Source of the DNA: Pseudomonas saudimassiliensis
Lineage (GTDB): Bacteria; Pseudomonadota; Gammaproteobacteria; Pseudomonadales; Pseudomonadaceae
Direction: 5' to 3'
Length of the DNA: 64,000 nucleotides
NCBI RefSeq assembly: GCF_000939975.1
Contig: NZ_LK391969.1
Location: forward strand, 2,487,953-2,551,952
Made by a program: the position numbers and the translations under genes. This document shows, one piece after another, positions 20,698 through 29,426 of this stretch; the first letter of the stretch is position 1, and each line of letters opens with the position of its first letter. The notes under the pieces are model-generated. The model searched no databases and was not told the origin of the DNA. It saw nothing but the letters and a program-made list of their open reading frames with translations.

Positions 20698-20733
20698 CAG
20701 CACAGCGCCCCGACGGGACGGGGCGCTGTGCTG
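20698..20733. terminator. Bidirectional terminator between epmA and psd
   Basis: A perfect 15-bp stem (20698-20712 with 20719-20733) and a 6-base loop lie between the convergent epmA and psd genes. The high GC content and symmetrical position indicate termination in both directions. Confidence 0.8.
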
Positions 20734-20750
20734 GTATTCGGCAAGCCGAC

Positions 20751-21611
20751 TCAGACGCCGGTGTCGAGCTGCTCACCCATTTTCTGCCCCATCCGCACCA
20801 GGCTGCCGGCGGTCAGGTGTTCGTCCCAACGGGCGCGTCCGGGCGCGAACAGCACGATGGCCGTGGAGCCAAGTTTGAAGCGGCCCATTTCCGCGCCGCG
20901 CTCCAGGGTCGGGGCGCTGCGGCCGTAGGCTTCGCTGCGCAGTTCCCGTTGCGGCGGCGCGACCAATCCGGCCCAGACGGTTTCTACCGAGGCGACAATC
21001 ATGGCCCCGACCAGCACGACGGCCATGGGGCCGGCGTCGGTATCGAACAGGCAGACCACCCGCTCGTTACGGGCAAACAGCTCAGGCACGTTTTCCGCTG
21101 TGGTCTGGTTCACGGAAAACAGCTTGCCCGGTACGTAGATCATCTCGCGCAGGGTACCGCCCAGGGGCATGTGCACCCGGTGGTAGTCGCTGGGTGAGAG
21201 ATATACGGTGGCAAACTCGCCACCCTGGAATTGTTCGGCATGGGCGGGGTTGCCGCCAAGCAGTTCCAGCACGCTGAAGCTCTGGCCCTTGGCCTGGAAA
21301 ATGCGGCCGTGTTCGATGCGACCCAGCTGGCTGATGGCGCCATCCGCCGGACACAGGATGCTCTGCTCGCCGGGGTCCAGCGGCCGGGCATCGGGCAGCA
21401 GCGCGCGGGTAAAGAAATCATTGAAACAGCGGTAGGCGAGGGGATCGGACTCCACCGCCTGGCTCATATCCACCTGGTAGCGCTTTACGAACCAGGTGAT
21501 GAAGGGATTTTTTACCCAGTCCCAGGTGCAGTTGGCCAGCCCGCCAGCCAGGCGGGACAGCAGTTGTTGGGGGAGCAGGTATTGGGACAGGATGAACAGA
21601 CGATCGCGCAT
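20751..21611 (-). CDS. psd: Phosphatidylserine decarboxylase proenzyme
   Basis: Psd is a pyruvoyl-dependent inner-membrane enzyme that makes phosphatidylethanolamine from phosphatidylserine. The autocleavage site LGST is present in FKLGSTAIVLF near residue 251; the Ser becomes the pyruvoyl group. Other conserved blocks are FFTRAL, PADG and YLSPSDYHRVHMP. I chose the ATG at 21611 (MRDRLFILSQ), 10 bases after the rhdA stop; a TTG at 21632 would overlap rhdA. It is probably cotranscribed with rhdA, an arrangement shared with Pseudomonas. Confidence 0.96.
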   Translation of the reverse strand: MRDRLFILSQYLLPQQLLSRLAGGLANCTWDWVKNPFITWFVKRYQVDMSQAVESDPLAYRCFNDFFTRALLPDARPLDPGEQSILCPADGAISQLGRIEHGRIFQAKGQSFSVLELLGGNPAHAEQFQGGEFATVYLSPSDYHRVHMPLGGTLREMIYVPGKLFSVNQTTAENVPELFARNERVVCLFDTDAGPMAVVLVGAMIVASVETVWAGLVAPPQRELRSEAYGRSAPTLERGAEMGRFKLGSTAIVLFAPGRARWDEHLTAGSLVRMGQKMGEQLDTGV

Positions 21612-21621
21612 GCGGTGGGTC

Positions 21622-22437
21622 TCAGGAATCAATGGGTGTATCGGGATGGTTGCCCCACTCGGCCCAGGAGCCGGCGTAGGCCTTCACCCGGGGGTAGCCA
21701 AGAATCTTCGCCGCCAGGTAGGTAAAGCCGGAGCGGTGGTGGGTCTGGCAATGGGTGACCACATCCCGGTCAGGGGTGATACCCAGTGCCTGCAGTTGTT
21801 CGGCCAGGTCGCTACGCAGACGCAGTCCGCGTTGCGGGTCCATGCCGGCGGTCCATTCGAAATTGACGGCGCCGGGAATGTGCCCGCCGCGGGCGGTCAG
21901 CACCTTCTCCCCGCGGTGTTCAGCGGGTGAGCGGGCATCCCAGATCACCCGCTCGGGGTTGTGCAAGTCGGCCAGCAGCTCCTCCCGGGTAATGCTGTGC
22001 TCCGGGTTGACGGTCAGGCTCGGTAGGGTCGGCTCGGCCTGATTCACCTGCTGCTCCAGAGGACGCCCTTCGGCCTGCCAGGCCTTCAGGCCACCATTGA
22101 GATAGCTGTAGCGGTGATGGCCGATGCTGTCCAGGATCCAGATGAAGCGTCCCGCCCAGCCGCCGCCTTCATCATCGTAGACGATGTAGTGCAGGTCGCT
22201 GTGGTGGCCAAGCGCGCCGAAGATCTGCTGCAGGCTGGTCACATCGGGCAACAGTCCGGGTATCGGCGCGGGGCTGGTAATGCTGCCCGGGGGCAGGTGC
22301 ACGGCGCCGGGAATGTGGCCGGCCAGGTATTGGTCGGACTTGCTCAGGTCGACCAGGCGGAACGTCGCCTGATCAAGCGATTCCGGCAATTGGTCGGGCT
22401 CAAGCAGCAGTGGCAACGGGGATGTGGATAGGCTCAT
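21622..22437 (-). CDS. rhdA: Thiosulfate sulfurtransferase (rhodanese) RhdA
   Basis: RhdA is a two-domain rhodanese that transfers sulfane sulfur from thiosulfate to cyanide or other thiophilic acceptors. The C-terminal domain holds the active-site loop CQTHHRSG, the signature of the RhdA subgroup known from Azotobacter vinelandii and P. aeruginosa. The N-terminal domain lacks a catalytic Cys. The ending AYAGSWAEWGNHPDTPI is characteristic. The length is 271 residues. It is divergent from motA and followed closely by psd. Confidence 0.95.
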   Translation of the reverse strand: MSLSTSPLPLLLEPDQLPESLDQATFRLVDLSKSDQYLAGHIPGAVHLPPGSITSPAPIPGLLPDVTSLQQIFGALGHHSDLHYIVYDDEGGGWAGRFIWILDSIGHHRYSYLNGGLKAWQAEGRPLEQQVNQAEPTLPSLTVNPEHSITREELLADLHNPERVIWDARSPAEHRGEKVLTARGGHIPGAVNFEWTAGMDPQRGLRLRSDLAEQLQALGITPDRDVVTHCQTHHRSGFTYLAAKILGYPRVKAYAGSWAEWGNHPDTPIDS

Positions 22438-22642
22438 GGTGCGAATCTCTTCTCGTGGTTGAGGCCATTATACAGAGCATGGCCGGGAAAGCCGGATTCG
22501 GCTGGCCGCGCCGAGGCGATGAACGGCGGCAACCCGCGCGAATTGCCCTTCAGGATCCGCAGGCCGTTGCCGATATAGCCCGGTATGATGGTGGGTGTCG
22601 GTGCGCCGAGGCGCTGGGTCGAGTGTAGGGATTGCGGGGCAT

Positions 22643-23497
22643 ATGCTGAAAATTGCGGGTTATCTGGTTGTTATCCTCAGCGTGTTTGGTGGGTTCATGC
22701 TGTCGGGCGGGGCGCTGGCGGCGCTCTGGCATCCCTTCGAGATTGTCATAATTGGCGGTGCGGCCCTGGGTATCTTCCTGATTGCCAATAGCCTGTCGAC
22801 GGTCAAGAAGGTGTTCGGCAAGATCCCGGTCATTTTCTTCGGCCATCGTTTCAACAAGCCCTTCTATCTGGATGTGCTCGGGGTGCTCTATGAAATCCTC
22901 AACAAGAGCCGGCGTGAAGGCATGATGGCGATCGAGGGGGATATCGAGGAACCCCAGGAAAGTCCGATTTTCAGCAAGTACCCGGCGATCCTCAAGGATG
23001 CGCACATGACCGCGTTCATCTGCGACTACCTGCGAATCATGTCCACCGGCACCATGGCGCCCCATGAGCTGGAAGCGCTGTTCGATGTGGAGATTTCCAG
23101 CCTGACCGAAGAGTTGAGCGAGCCGGCCCATGCGCTGAACCGCATCGCCGATGCCCTGCCGGGCTTCGGTATCGTCGCCGCGGTACTGGGCATCGTCATT
23201 ACCATGAGCATCCTCGGTGAGGCCGATAACGCCATGATCGGCGAGAAGGTCGGCACCGCGCTGGTGGGCACCTTCCTGGGTATCCTGGCGGCGTACGGAT
23301 TCGTCGGGCCCTTCAGTACGGCGGTGCAGCATGACGCCAACGAGGAGGCCAATACCTACGAGGCAATCAAGATGTGCCTGGTTGCCAGCGCCCAGGGCCT
23401 GCCGCCGGCGCTGGCGGTGGAATTCGGCCGCAAGGCGCTGCTGCCGGATCAGCGGCCGAGCTTTGCGGAGCTGGAAGCCTCGGTCAAAGGGCGCTGA
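22643..23497 (+). CDS. motA: Flagellar motor stator protein MotA
   Basis: MotA forms the proton channel of the flagellar stator with MotB. Four membrane segments are seen: two near the N-terminus (about 2-20 and 30-50) and two at about 170-190 and 200-222, with a cytoplasmic loop between. The conserved stretch PGFGIVAAVLGIVITM holds the Pro near the third segment. The likely start is the ATG at 22643 (MLKIAGYLVVIL), giving 284 residues. motB follows after 3 bases, which confirms an operon. Confidence 0.96.
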   Translation: MLKIAGYLVVILSVFGGFMLSGGALAALWHPFEIVIIGGAALGIFLIANSLSTVKKVFGKIPVIFFGHRFNKPFYLDVLGVLYEILNKSRREGMMAIEGDIEEPQESPIFSKYPAILKDAHMTAFICDYLRIMSTGTMAPHELEALFDVEISSLTEELSEPAHALNRIADALPGFGIVAAVLGIVITMSILGEADNAMIGEKVGTALVGTFLGILAAYGFVGPFSTAVQHDANEEANTYEAIKMCLVASAQGLPPALAVEFGRKALLPDQRPSFAELEASVKGR

Positions 23498-23500
23498 GTC

Positions 23501-24553
23501 GTGAACAATACCCAGCCCATCATCGTCAAGCGCATCAGCCGCAAGGCTGAGGGCCACCACGGCGGTTCCTGGAAGATCGCCTTCGCCGACTTCGCCATTG
23601 CCATGATGGCGTTCTTTCTGGTGATGTGGCTGGTCACCGTGGCAACGCCGGAACAGCTGAAGCTGGTCTCTGCCTATTTCAAGGACCCGATCAACTTCGA
23701 TGGCGGCAGCCCGCACCCGATCGACCTGGGCGGCTCACCGACACCGGCCCCTCAACGCACGCTCAACGAGCTGGAGACCGGCCAGCAGCCATTGCCCGAA
23801 CCAGCGGAGCAGCCCGAGTCGATCGAGCAACTGGATCCAATGATGTCGACGCCGCCGGAAGTGGACGAGCCGCCGGACAAGATGGAGTTGCGGGAGCTGG
23901 ACCTGCTGTTGCAGGAACTGCAGAACAAGATCGATACCGAGCCGGTTCTCCAGCGCTTTCGTGACCAGATCCTCATGGAGTTTACCCTGGAGGGGTTGCG
24001 CATCCAGATCGTCGACGCGGAAAACCGACCCATGTTCGCCAGCGGCAGTCCTGAACTGCAGCCCTATTTCGAGGAAATCCTGCTGACCCTGACCGACACC
24101 ATCGCCAAGGTGCCGAAGAAGATCAGCATCAGCGGCCATACCGACGCCCGGCCCTACGTGGGGCGCCGCGATTATGGCAACTGGGAGCTGTCCACCCAGC
24201 GCGCCAATGCGGCGCGGCGCACGCTGCTCACCGCTGGCTACCCCGAGCAGCAGGTGGCCCGGGTAGTCGGTTATGCCGATGCGGCGTTGTTCGATGCCAG
24301 CGAGCCGCTCAACCCGATCAACCGGCGTATCGAAATCGTGGTGATGAACAAGCGCGCTGAGCAGGATGTCCTGCGCCAGGGCGGCGGCGAGCGCCAGCAG
24401 GGCGGGGCGGCTACCGAGCCGACCGTTACGCCGGCTGCTACCGCAACCGAAGCTGAGTTGCCGGAAGGGGAGTCAGCAATAGCACAGCCGGAGCCAGGGC
24501 TGGCGCCGGCCCGAGGCGCCAGCCGCCGCGCGCCCGCGCAACCTGTTCGATGA
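23501..24553 (+). CDS. motB: Flagellar motor stator protein MotB
   Basis: MotB anchors the stator to peptidoglycan. The single N-terminal membrane segment has the essential proton-carrying Asp in FADFAIAMMAFFLVMWL. The C-terminal OmpA-like domain has ISGHTDARPYVG and the RANAARRTL block. A Pro/Glu-rich plug and linker region lies between. The start is the GTG at 23501. The tail after about residue 295 is low-complexity Ala/Pro/Glu. A different reading frame past the stop encodes a plausible C-terminus ending at 24587, so a frameshift near the 3' end is possible (see findings). Confidence 0.93.
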   Translation: MNNTQPIIVKRISRKAEGHHGGSWKIAFADFAIAMMAFFLVMWLVTVATPEQLKLVSAYFKDPINFDGGSPHPIDLGGSPTPAPQRTLNELETGQQPLPEPAEQPESIEQLDPMMSTPPEVDEPPDKMELRELDLLLQELQNKIDTEPVLQRFRDQILMEFTLEGLRIQIVDAENRPMFASGSPELQPYFEEILLTLTDTIAKVPKKISISGHTDARPYVGRRDYGNWELSTQRANAARRTLLTAGYPEQQVARVVGYADAALFDASEPLNPINRRIEIVVMNKRAEQDVLRQGGGERQQGGAATEPTVTPAATATEAELPEGESAIAQPEPGLAPARGASRRAPAQPVR

Positions 24554-24557
24554 CAGC

Positions 24558-24595
24558 AGCCAGCCCCTGGAGTTGAATCTGCAGTAAGGCTGGCT
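24558..24595. terminator. Weak hairpin between motB and rsgA
   Basis: An 8-bp inverted repeat (AGCCAGCC with GGCTGGCT) around a 22-base loop lies between the convergent motB and rsgA genes. The long loop and the absence of a T run make it a weak candidate for a shared terminator. Confidence 0.35.
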
Positions 24596-25620
24596 CAGCT
24601 ACCGCCCAGGCTCGCGAGGATATGCCGGTAGCTGTTGATGCGGCTGGCGGTTATCTCGCCGCTGGCCACGGCTTCGAGCAGGGCGCAGCCCGGTTCGTGC
24701 TTGTGCTGGCAGTCGCGGAAGCGGCAGTGCCCGAGGAAGGGCCGGAATTCGATGAAGCCTTCCAGCAGTTCATCCGGGCTGATATGGGTCAGGCCGAATT
24801 CGCGGATGCCGGGGGAGTCGATCAGATCCCCGCCATCGGGAAAGTGGAACAGCCGGGCAGTGGTGGTGGTATGGGTGCCCTTGCCGGTCAGCTCCGAGAG
24901 CGCGCCGACGCGCAGGTCCACATCCGGCAGCAACGCATTGATCAGCGAGGACTTGCCGACCCCGGACTGGCCGACCAGCACGTTGACGTGGTCGCGCAGC
25001 TCGCGGCGCAGCCCGTCGAGGCCTTCTTCCGAGGCTGCCGACAGGCACAGGGTCCGGTATCCCAGCCGCGCATAGTCGTCCAGCCAGGCGCGGATGTGGC
25101 CGTAGTTACCCTGATTCAGCAGGTCCGCCTTGTTCAGCACCAGCAGCGGCTCCAGCCCCGACTGTTCGGCCGCCACCAGATAGCGGTCGATAAGATTGCT
25201 GTGGGGCGTGGGCAGGGGCGCGAAGACGATGACCAGGCGGTCGACGTTGGCTGCCACCGGCTTCAACTGGCCGCGATGATCGGGTCGGTAGAGTTCGGTG
25301 ATCCGCGGCTGCAGCGCCACGATGACGCCGCCTTGCTGGTTGTCGGCACGCCAGACGATGCGGTCGCCGGTGACCAGGGCCGGCAGGTTGGCGCGGCGGT
25401 GACAGCGTCGTACCTGGCCCTTTAGCGGGCCGGACGTCGCTTCGATGTCTACCTGCACCCCGAAGTGGGCGATGACCTGCCCTTCCTGTTCGGGGCCGAG
25501 CTCGCCACCGAGCAGGCTTTCTTCGGCCAGATCGGCGCGCCGGGTGGCGCGGGCGCTGCGTTCGTCCTGGATTTTCTGAATCCGCCAGCTCTGGCGTCGA
25601 GTGAGATGTCGCTTGGCCAT
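24595..25620 (-). CDS. rsgA: Small ribosomal subunit biogenesis GTPase RsgA
   Basis: RsgA is a circularly permuted GTPase that checks late 30S subunit maturation. The permuted order is visible: G4 NKAD comes before G1 GQSGVGKSS, then G3 DSPG. An OB fold precedes them, and a C-terminal zinc-binding cluster is present in [14 protein letters not shown]. The N-terminus is basic ([16 protein letters not shown]). I chose the ATG at 25620 (MAKRHL), giving 341 residues. It is divergent from orn with about 90 bases between, as in Pseudomonas and E. coli. Confidence 0.97.
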   Translation of the reverse strand: MAKRHLTRRQSWRIQKIQDERSARATRRADLAEESLLGGELGPEQEGQVIAHFGVQVDIEATSGPLKGQVRRCHRRANLPALVTGDRIVWRADNQQGGVIVALQPRITELYRPDHRGQLKPVAANVDRLVIVFAPLPTPHSNLIDRYLVAAEQSGLEPLLVLNKADLLNQGNYGHIRAWLDDYARLGYRTLCLSAASEEGLDGLRRELRDHVNVLVGQSGVGKSSLINALLPDVDLRVGALSELTGKGTHTTTTARLFHFPDGGDLIDSPGIREFGLTHISPDELLEGFIEFRPFLGHCRFRDCQHKHEPGCALLEAVASGEITASRINSYRHILASLGGS

Positions 25621-25709
25621 GTTGTATGCATCTTGAGAATCCGCCGCAGTGTAGCACGGGGCGCGTATACTGCTGCTATCTCGCGGCATCAACACGAATA
25701 GGAGCGAAT

Positions 25710-26252
25710 ATGAAACACCCCGATAACCTGATCTGGATCGATCTGGAAATGACTGGTCTGGATCCGGACAAGGATGTGATCATCGAAATTGCCACCATCG
25801 TTACCGATTCCCAGCTGAATGTGCTGGCCGAAGGGCCGGCGCTGGCGATCAAGCAACCCGACGCCATGCTCGACGGCATGGACGAGTGGAATACCCGCCA
25901 GCACGGCCAGTCCGGTCTGGTGCAGCGGGTGAAGGACAGTGTGGTCAGCCCGGCCGAGGCCGAGCAGATGACCCTGGAATTTCTCGTCAAGTGGGTGCCG
26001 GCGGGGCGCTCGCCCATGTGTGGCAACAGCATCTGCCAGGACCGCCGCTTCCTGTATCGGGGTATGCCGAACCTGGAGCAGTTCTTCCACTACCGCAACC
26101 TGGATGTCTCCACCCTCAAGGAACTGGCTGCGCGCTGGGCGCCGGCGGTGCGGGACGGCTTCAACAAGGAAAGCAGCCACCTGGCGCTGGATGATATCCG
26201 CGACTCGATTGCCGAGCTACGGCATTACCGGGAGCACTTCATCAAGTTCTGA
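25710..26252 (+). CDS. orn: Oligoribonuclease Orn
   Basis: Orn is a DEDDh 3'-5' exoribonuclease that degrades diribonucleotides, including pGpG, the product of c-di-GMP breakdown. This links it functionally to the FimX/PilZ signalling genes in the window. The DEDD residues appear in [11 protein letters not shown] (DE) and in [14 protein letters not shown] (late His and Asp). The length of 180 residues is normal. GGAG lies 5 bases before the ATG at 25710. Confidence 0.98.
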   Translation: MKHPDNLIWIDLEMTGLDPDKDVIIEIATIVTDSQLNVLAEGPALAIKQPDAMLDGMDEWNTRQHGQSGLVQRVKDSVVSPAEAEQMTLEFLVKWVPAGRSPMCGNSICQDRRFLYRGMPNLEQFFHYRNLDVSTLKELAARWAPAVRDGFNKESSHLALDDIRDSIAELRHYREHFIKF

Positions 26253-26281
26253 GGGGCGGTCGCGTAGGCCAGTTGGCGCCG

Positions 26282-27349
26282 TCAGGCGGCGATACCGTGT
26301 TGGGTCAGCGCCCAGCGCACATGTTCCTGCACCAGCTCCGAAGGGTGGTCGAGACGGCTGTTCAATGCGTCGATCACCGGGATGCTGGTGTGGGCGTTGC
26401 CCAGGCCGACGGCCAGATTGCGTAGCCAGCGCTCGTGGCCGATCCGGCGTAGCGGCGAGCCTTCGGTATTCTTCAGGTACTGCTCCTCATCCCAGCGAAA
26501 CAGGGTGATCAGGTCGGCCTGGTCCAACTGGTGGCGTGGGCTGAAGTCCTGCTCGCCGGTGGGCTTGGCGAACTTGTTCCACGGGCAGACCAACTGGCAG
26601 TCGTCGCAGCCAAACACCCGGTTGCCCATCCGCGGGCGCAGCTCCTCGGGAATCGCGCCCTTGAGTTCAATGGTCAGGTAGGAAATGCAGCGGCGGGCGT
26701 CCAGCACATGGGCGCCGATAAAGGCATCGGTCGGGCAGCGGCTCAGGCAGGCGGTGCAGCTGCCGCAATGCTCCTGTTCGTAGGGCGCATCGGTGGGCAG
26801 AGGCAGGTCGGTATAGAGCTCGCCGAGGAAGAAGAAACTGCCGGCCTTGCGATTCAACAGCATGGTGTTCTTGCCGATCCAGCCCAGGCCGGAGCGGGTC
26901 GCCAGGGCGCGCTCCATGACCGGCGCACTGTCGACAAAGGCGCGAAAGCCGAACGGCCCGATCAGTGCCTGGATGCGCTCGGCCAATTGCTGCAGGCGGC
27001 GACGGATCAGCTTGTGGTAGTCGCGGCCCAGGGCGTAGCGGGAAATATAGGCGGCATCCGGGTCGGCCAGGCGCTTGGTCATGGCGGTGTCGCCGGGCAG
27101 ATAGTCCATGCGCACCGAGATGACGCGGCGGGTGCCGGGCACCAGCTCCGCCGGCTGGGTGCGCTTGCTGCCATGGCTGGCCATCCATTCCATTTCCCCG
27201 TGGTAGCCGGCCGCCAGCCATTCCTGCAGTCGCTGCTCATGGGCACCGATATCCGGATCGCTGATGCCCACCTGCTGGAAGCCCAGCTCGGTGGCAATGT
27301 CGCGAATCTGCGCAGCAAGAAGCAGGTAATCGGGCGAGGTATCGGGCAT
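26282..27349 (-). CDS. queG: Epoxyqueuosine reductase QueG
   Basis: QueG is a cobalamin- and Fe-S-dependent enzyme that performs the last step of queuosine tRNA modification. Two [4Fe-4S] clusters are marked by CGSCTACLSRCP and CDDCQLVCPW. The N-terminal cobalamin-binding region contains RTQPAELVPGTRRVI. A C-terminal HEAT-like portion is present (NLAVGLGNAHT), so this is the longer form of 355 residues. It is convergent with orn and divergent from nnr. Confidence 0.96.
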   Translation of the reverse strand: MPDTSPDYLLLAAQIRDIATELGFQQVGISDPDIGAHEQRLQEWLAAGYHGEMEWMASHGSKRTQPAELVPGTRRVISVRMDYLPGDTAMTKRLADPDAAYISRYALGRDYHKLIRRRLQQLAERIQALIGPFGFRAFVDSAPVMERALATRSGLGWIGKNTMLLNRKAGSFFFLGELYTDLPLPTDAPYEQEHCGSCTACLSRCPTDAFIGAHVLDARRCISYLTIELKGAIPEELRPRMGNRVFGCDDCQLVCPWNKFAKPTGEQDFSPRHQLDQADLITLFRWDEEQYLKNTEGSPLRRIGHERWLRNLAVGLGNAHTSIPVIDALNSRLDHPSELVQEHVRWALTQHGIAA

Positions 27350-27408
27350 GGAGCTGGGGTCTGTGCGTGACTGGGCCTATAATTCTGCCAGATATCGCCC
27401 CAGGTAAC

Positions 27409-28947
27409 ATGTCCATGCGTCCTGATCTTCCGTCCTTTATCTACAGTGCCGCGGCTACCCGAGAGCTGGATGCCCAGATCATCGCCGCCGGCACGCCCGG
27501 ATTCGAGCTAATGCAGCGCGCCGCGGCGGCCGTCTGGCGCGAACTGCGCCGCCGCTGGCCGCATGCCGGTCGCCTCACGGTGTTCTGTGGAGGCGGCAAT
27601 AATGGCGGCGATGGCTATCTGGTGGCCCGGCTGGCGGAGCGTTCCGGCTGGCAGGTGCAGGTATGGGCGGTCGCTCCAGCGGAGCGTTTGCAGGGCGATG
27701 CGCACCGGGCGTGGCAGGCGGCGCGGGATGCCGGCGTCGATATCCGCTGCTGGACCGGTGAGCAGGTGCGCGAGGGCGTGATAGTGGATGCGCTGCTGGG
27801 CACCGGCTTGCGAGCGCCGGTGCGGGAACCCTTCCAGCGGGCGATCGCTGCGATTAACGCCAGCGGCCTGCCGGTGGTCGCGGTGGATCTGCCCAGCGGG
27901 TTGGACGCCGACCGCGGCGTAGCCGACTGCGCGGTGCGCGCCGACCTGACGGTCACTTTCATCGTTCTTAAGCCGGGCCTGCTGACCGGGCAAGGGCCGG
28001 ATCAGGCGGGCGAGCTGTGCTTTGCCGCGCTGGCCGACCTGCCCGCCTCCGGCGTGGCGCCGGTGCTGGAGCGGTTGACCCTGGCGCGATGCCGGGCATG
28101 GCTGCCAGCCCGACCGCGGGCGGCGCACAAGGGCATGTTCGGCCATCTGCTGGTAATCGGTGGTAACCGCGGCATGGGCGGGGCCATCATGTTGGCGGCC
28201 GAGACCGCGCTGCGTTGCGGCGCCGGCAAGGTCAGTGTGGCGACACGCAGCGACCATGTGCCATCGATACTGGCCCGTTGCCCGGAAGTGATGGCGCACG
28301 GGGTGGATGATCCGGCACAATTGGCAGCGCTGCTCAAGCCGGCAACGGCCGTGGTGCTAGGGCCGGGGTTGGGCACCGATTCCTGGGCGCAGCAGTTGCT
28401 CGATCAGGTATTGGCCCATGATGCGCCGCGGATTCTGGATGCCGATGCGCTCAATCTCATTGCCGCTGCGCCGCAGCCCAGGCCCCTGGGCCCAGGGACG
28501 GTCATGACGCCCCACCCCAGGCCCCTGGGCCCAGGGACGGTCATGACGCCCCACCCGGCGGAAGCAGCCCGGCTGCTGGGCTGTGCCACGGCAGCGGTCC
28601 AGGCTGATCGGTTGGCGGCGGCCAGGCGCCTGGTGGAACGCTTCGGCTGTACTGCGGTCCTCAAAGGAGTGGGTTCGCTGGTGGCCGACCCCGATCCCCG
28701 GGCGTTGCCGGCGCTATGCAGCGCGGGGAACCCGGGGATGGCCAGCGCCGGCATGGGCGATGTGTTGTCCGGGCTGGTTGGAGCACTGCTGGCCCAGCAT
28801 CTGGAGGCGGGCGCGGCCGCGCGTTACGCAGTACTGCTGCATGCGCTGGCGGGGGACCGCGCCGCGGAGCAGGGCGGTCAGCTGGGCCTTATCGCCAGTG
28901 ACCTGATTTCATCCATACGTTATTACCTCAACCTGCGGGATATTTGA
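27409..28947 (+). CDS. nnr: Bifunctional NAD(P)HX epimerase/dehydratase
   Basis: This enzyme repairs hydrated NADH and NADPH. The N-terminal YjeF epimerase domain (about 1-215) has the FCGGGNNGGDGYLVAR motif, and the C-terminal ADP-dependent dehydratase domain (about 225-512) has VLGPGLGTDSW, ILDADALN, TPHPAEAARLL and NPGMASAGMGDVLSG. An in-frame 39-bp tandem duplication repeats PRPLGPGTVMTPH twice just before PAEAARLL, adding 13 residues beside the active-site loop. The preferred start is the ATG at 27409 (AGG upstream); an ATG at 27415 is an alternative. The stop overlaps the tsaE start (TGATG). Confidence 0.95.
   Translation: MSMRPDLPSFIYSAAATRELDAQIIAAGTPGFELMQRAAAAVWRELRRRWPHAGRLTVFCGGGNNGGDGYLVARLAERSGWQVQVWAVAPAERLQGDAHRAWQAARDAGVDIRCWTGEQVREGVIVDALLGTGLRAPVREPFQRAIAAINASGLPVVAVDLPSGLDADRGVADCAVRADLTVTFIVLKPGLLTGQGPDQAGELCFAALADLPASGVAPVLERLTLARCRAWLPARPRAAHKGMFGHLLVIGGNRGMGGAIMLAAETALRCGAGKVSVATRSDHVPSILARCPEVMAHGVDDPAQLAALLKPATAVVLGPGLGTDSWAQQLLDQVLAHDAPRILDADALNLIAAAPQPRPLGPGTVMTPHPRPLGPGTVMTPHPAEAARLLGCATAAVQADRLAAARRLVERFGCTAVLKGVGSLVADPDPRALPALCSAGNPGMASAGMGDVLSGLVGALLAQHLEAGAAARYAVLLHALAGDRAAEQGGQLGLIASDLISSIRYYLNLRDI
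28477..28556 (+). repeat. In-frame 39-bp tandem duplication within nnr
   Basis: Two identical 39-base copies lie side by side (28477-28515 and 28516-28554), with two further matching bases. Each encodes PRPLGPGTVMTPH. Each copy contains the perfect 14-base palindrome CCCTGGGCCCAGGG (28484-28497 and 28523-28536). The duplication keeps the reading frame. Exact identity implies that it is recent, or that it arose at assembly. Confidence 0.95.
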
Positions 28948-29426
28948 TGACCCTGGAATTGCATGTACGAGGTGACCAGGCCATGGAGCGCCTGGGTGCA
29001 GCCATCGGCGAGGCGCTGGAATGGCGCGGTTGCGTCTGGCTCGAGGGCGACCTGGGCGCCGGCAAGACCACCCTGAGCCGCGGATTGATCCGCGCGGCCG
29101 GCCATGCCGGCGCGGTGAAAAGCCCGACCTTCACCCTGGTCGAGCCCTATGAGCTGGGCGAGCGCAGCATCTATCATTTCGACCTGTATCGCCTGGCCGA
29201 CCCCGAGGAATTGGAGTTTCTCGGCATTCGCGACTACTTTTCGGACAACAGTCTCTGTCTGATAGAATGGCCCGCCAAGGGCCGGGGTATCTTGCCCCAG
29301 CCGGATCTGGTCATCGTGATCACCGTGGATGGTGAGGGTCGAAGATTGCGGATCGAAGGGCATGGGGAACGCGGCCTGGCTGCTGGCCACCGGCTGCACA
29401 GCATAAGAGGCGAAGCGACGCCGTGA
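28947..29426 (+). CDS. tsaE: tRNA t6A biosynthesis ATPase TsaE
   Basis: TsaE is a P-loop ATPase that works with TsaB and TsaD to make threonylcarbamoyladenosine (t6A) at position 37 of ANN-decoding tRNAs. The Walker A motif is GDLGAGKTTLSRG (about residues 34-46). Conserved blocks SPTFTLVEPY, HFDLYRLADPEEL and LIEWPAKG follow. The length of 159 residues is typical. The ATG at 28947 overlaps the nnr stop, and its own stop overlaps the GTG start of amiB, so the three genes are translationally coupled. Confidence 0.96.
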   Translation: MTLELHVRGDQAMERLGAAIGEALEWRGCVWLEGDLGAGKTTLSRGLIRAAGHAGAVKSPTFTLVEPYELGERSIYHFDLYRLADPEELEFLGIRDYFSDNSLCLIEWPAKGRGILPQPDLVIVITVDGEGRRLRIEGHGERGLAAGHRLHSIRGEATP

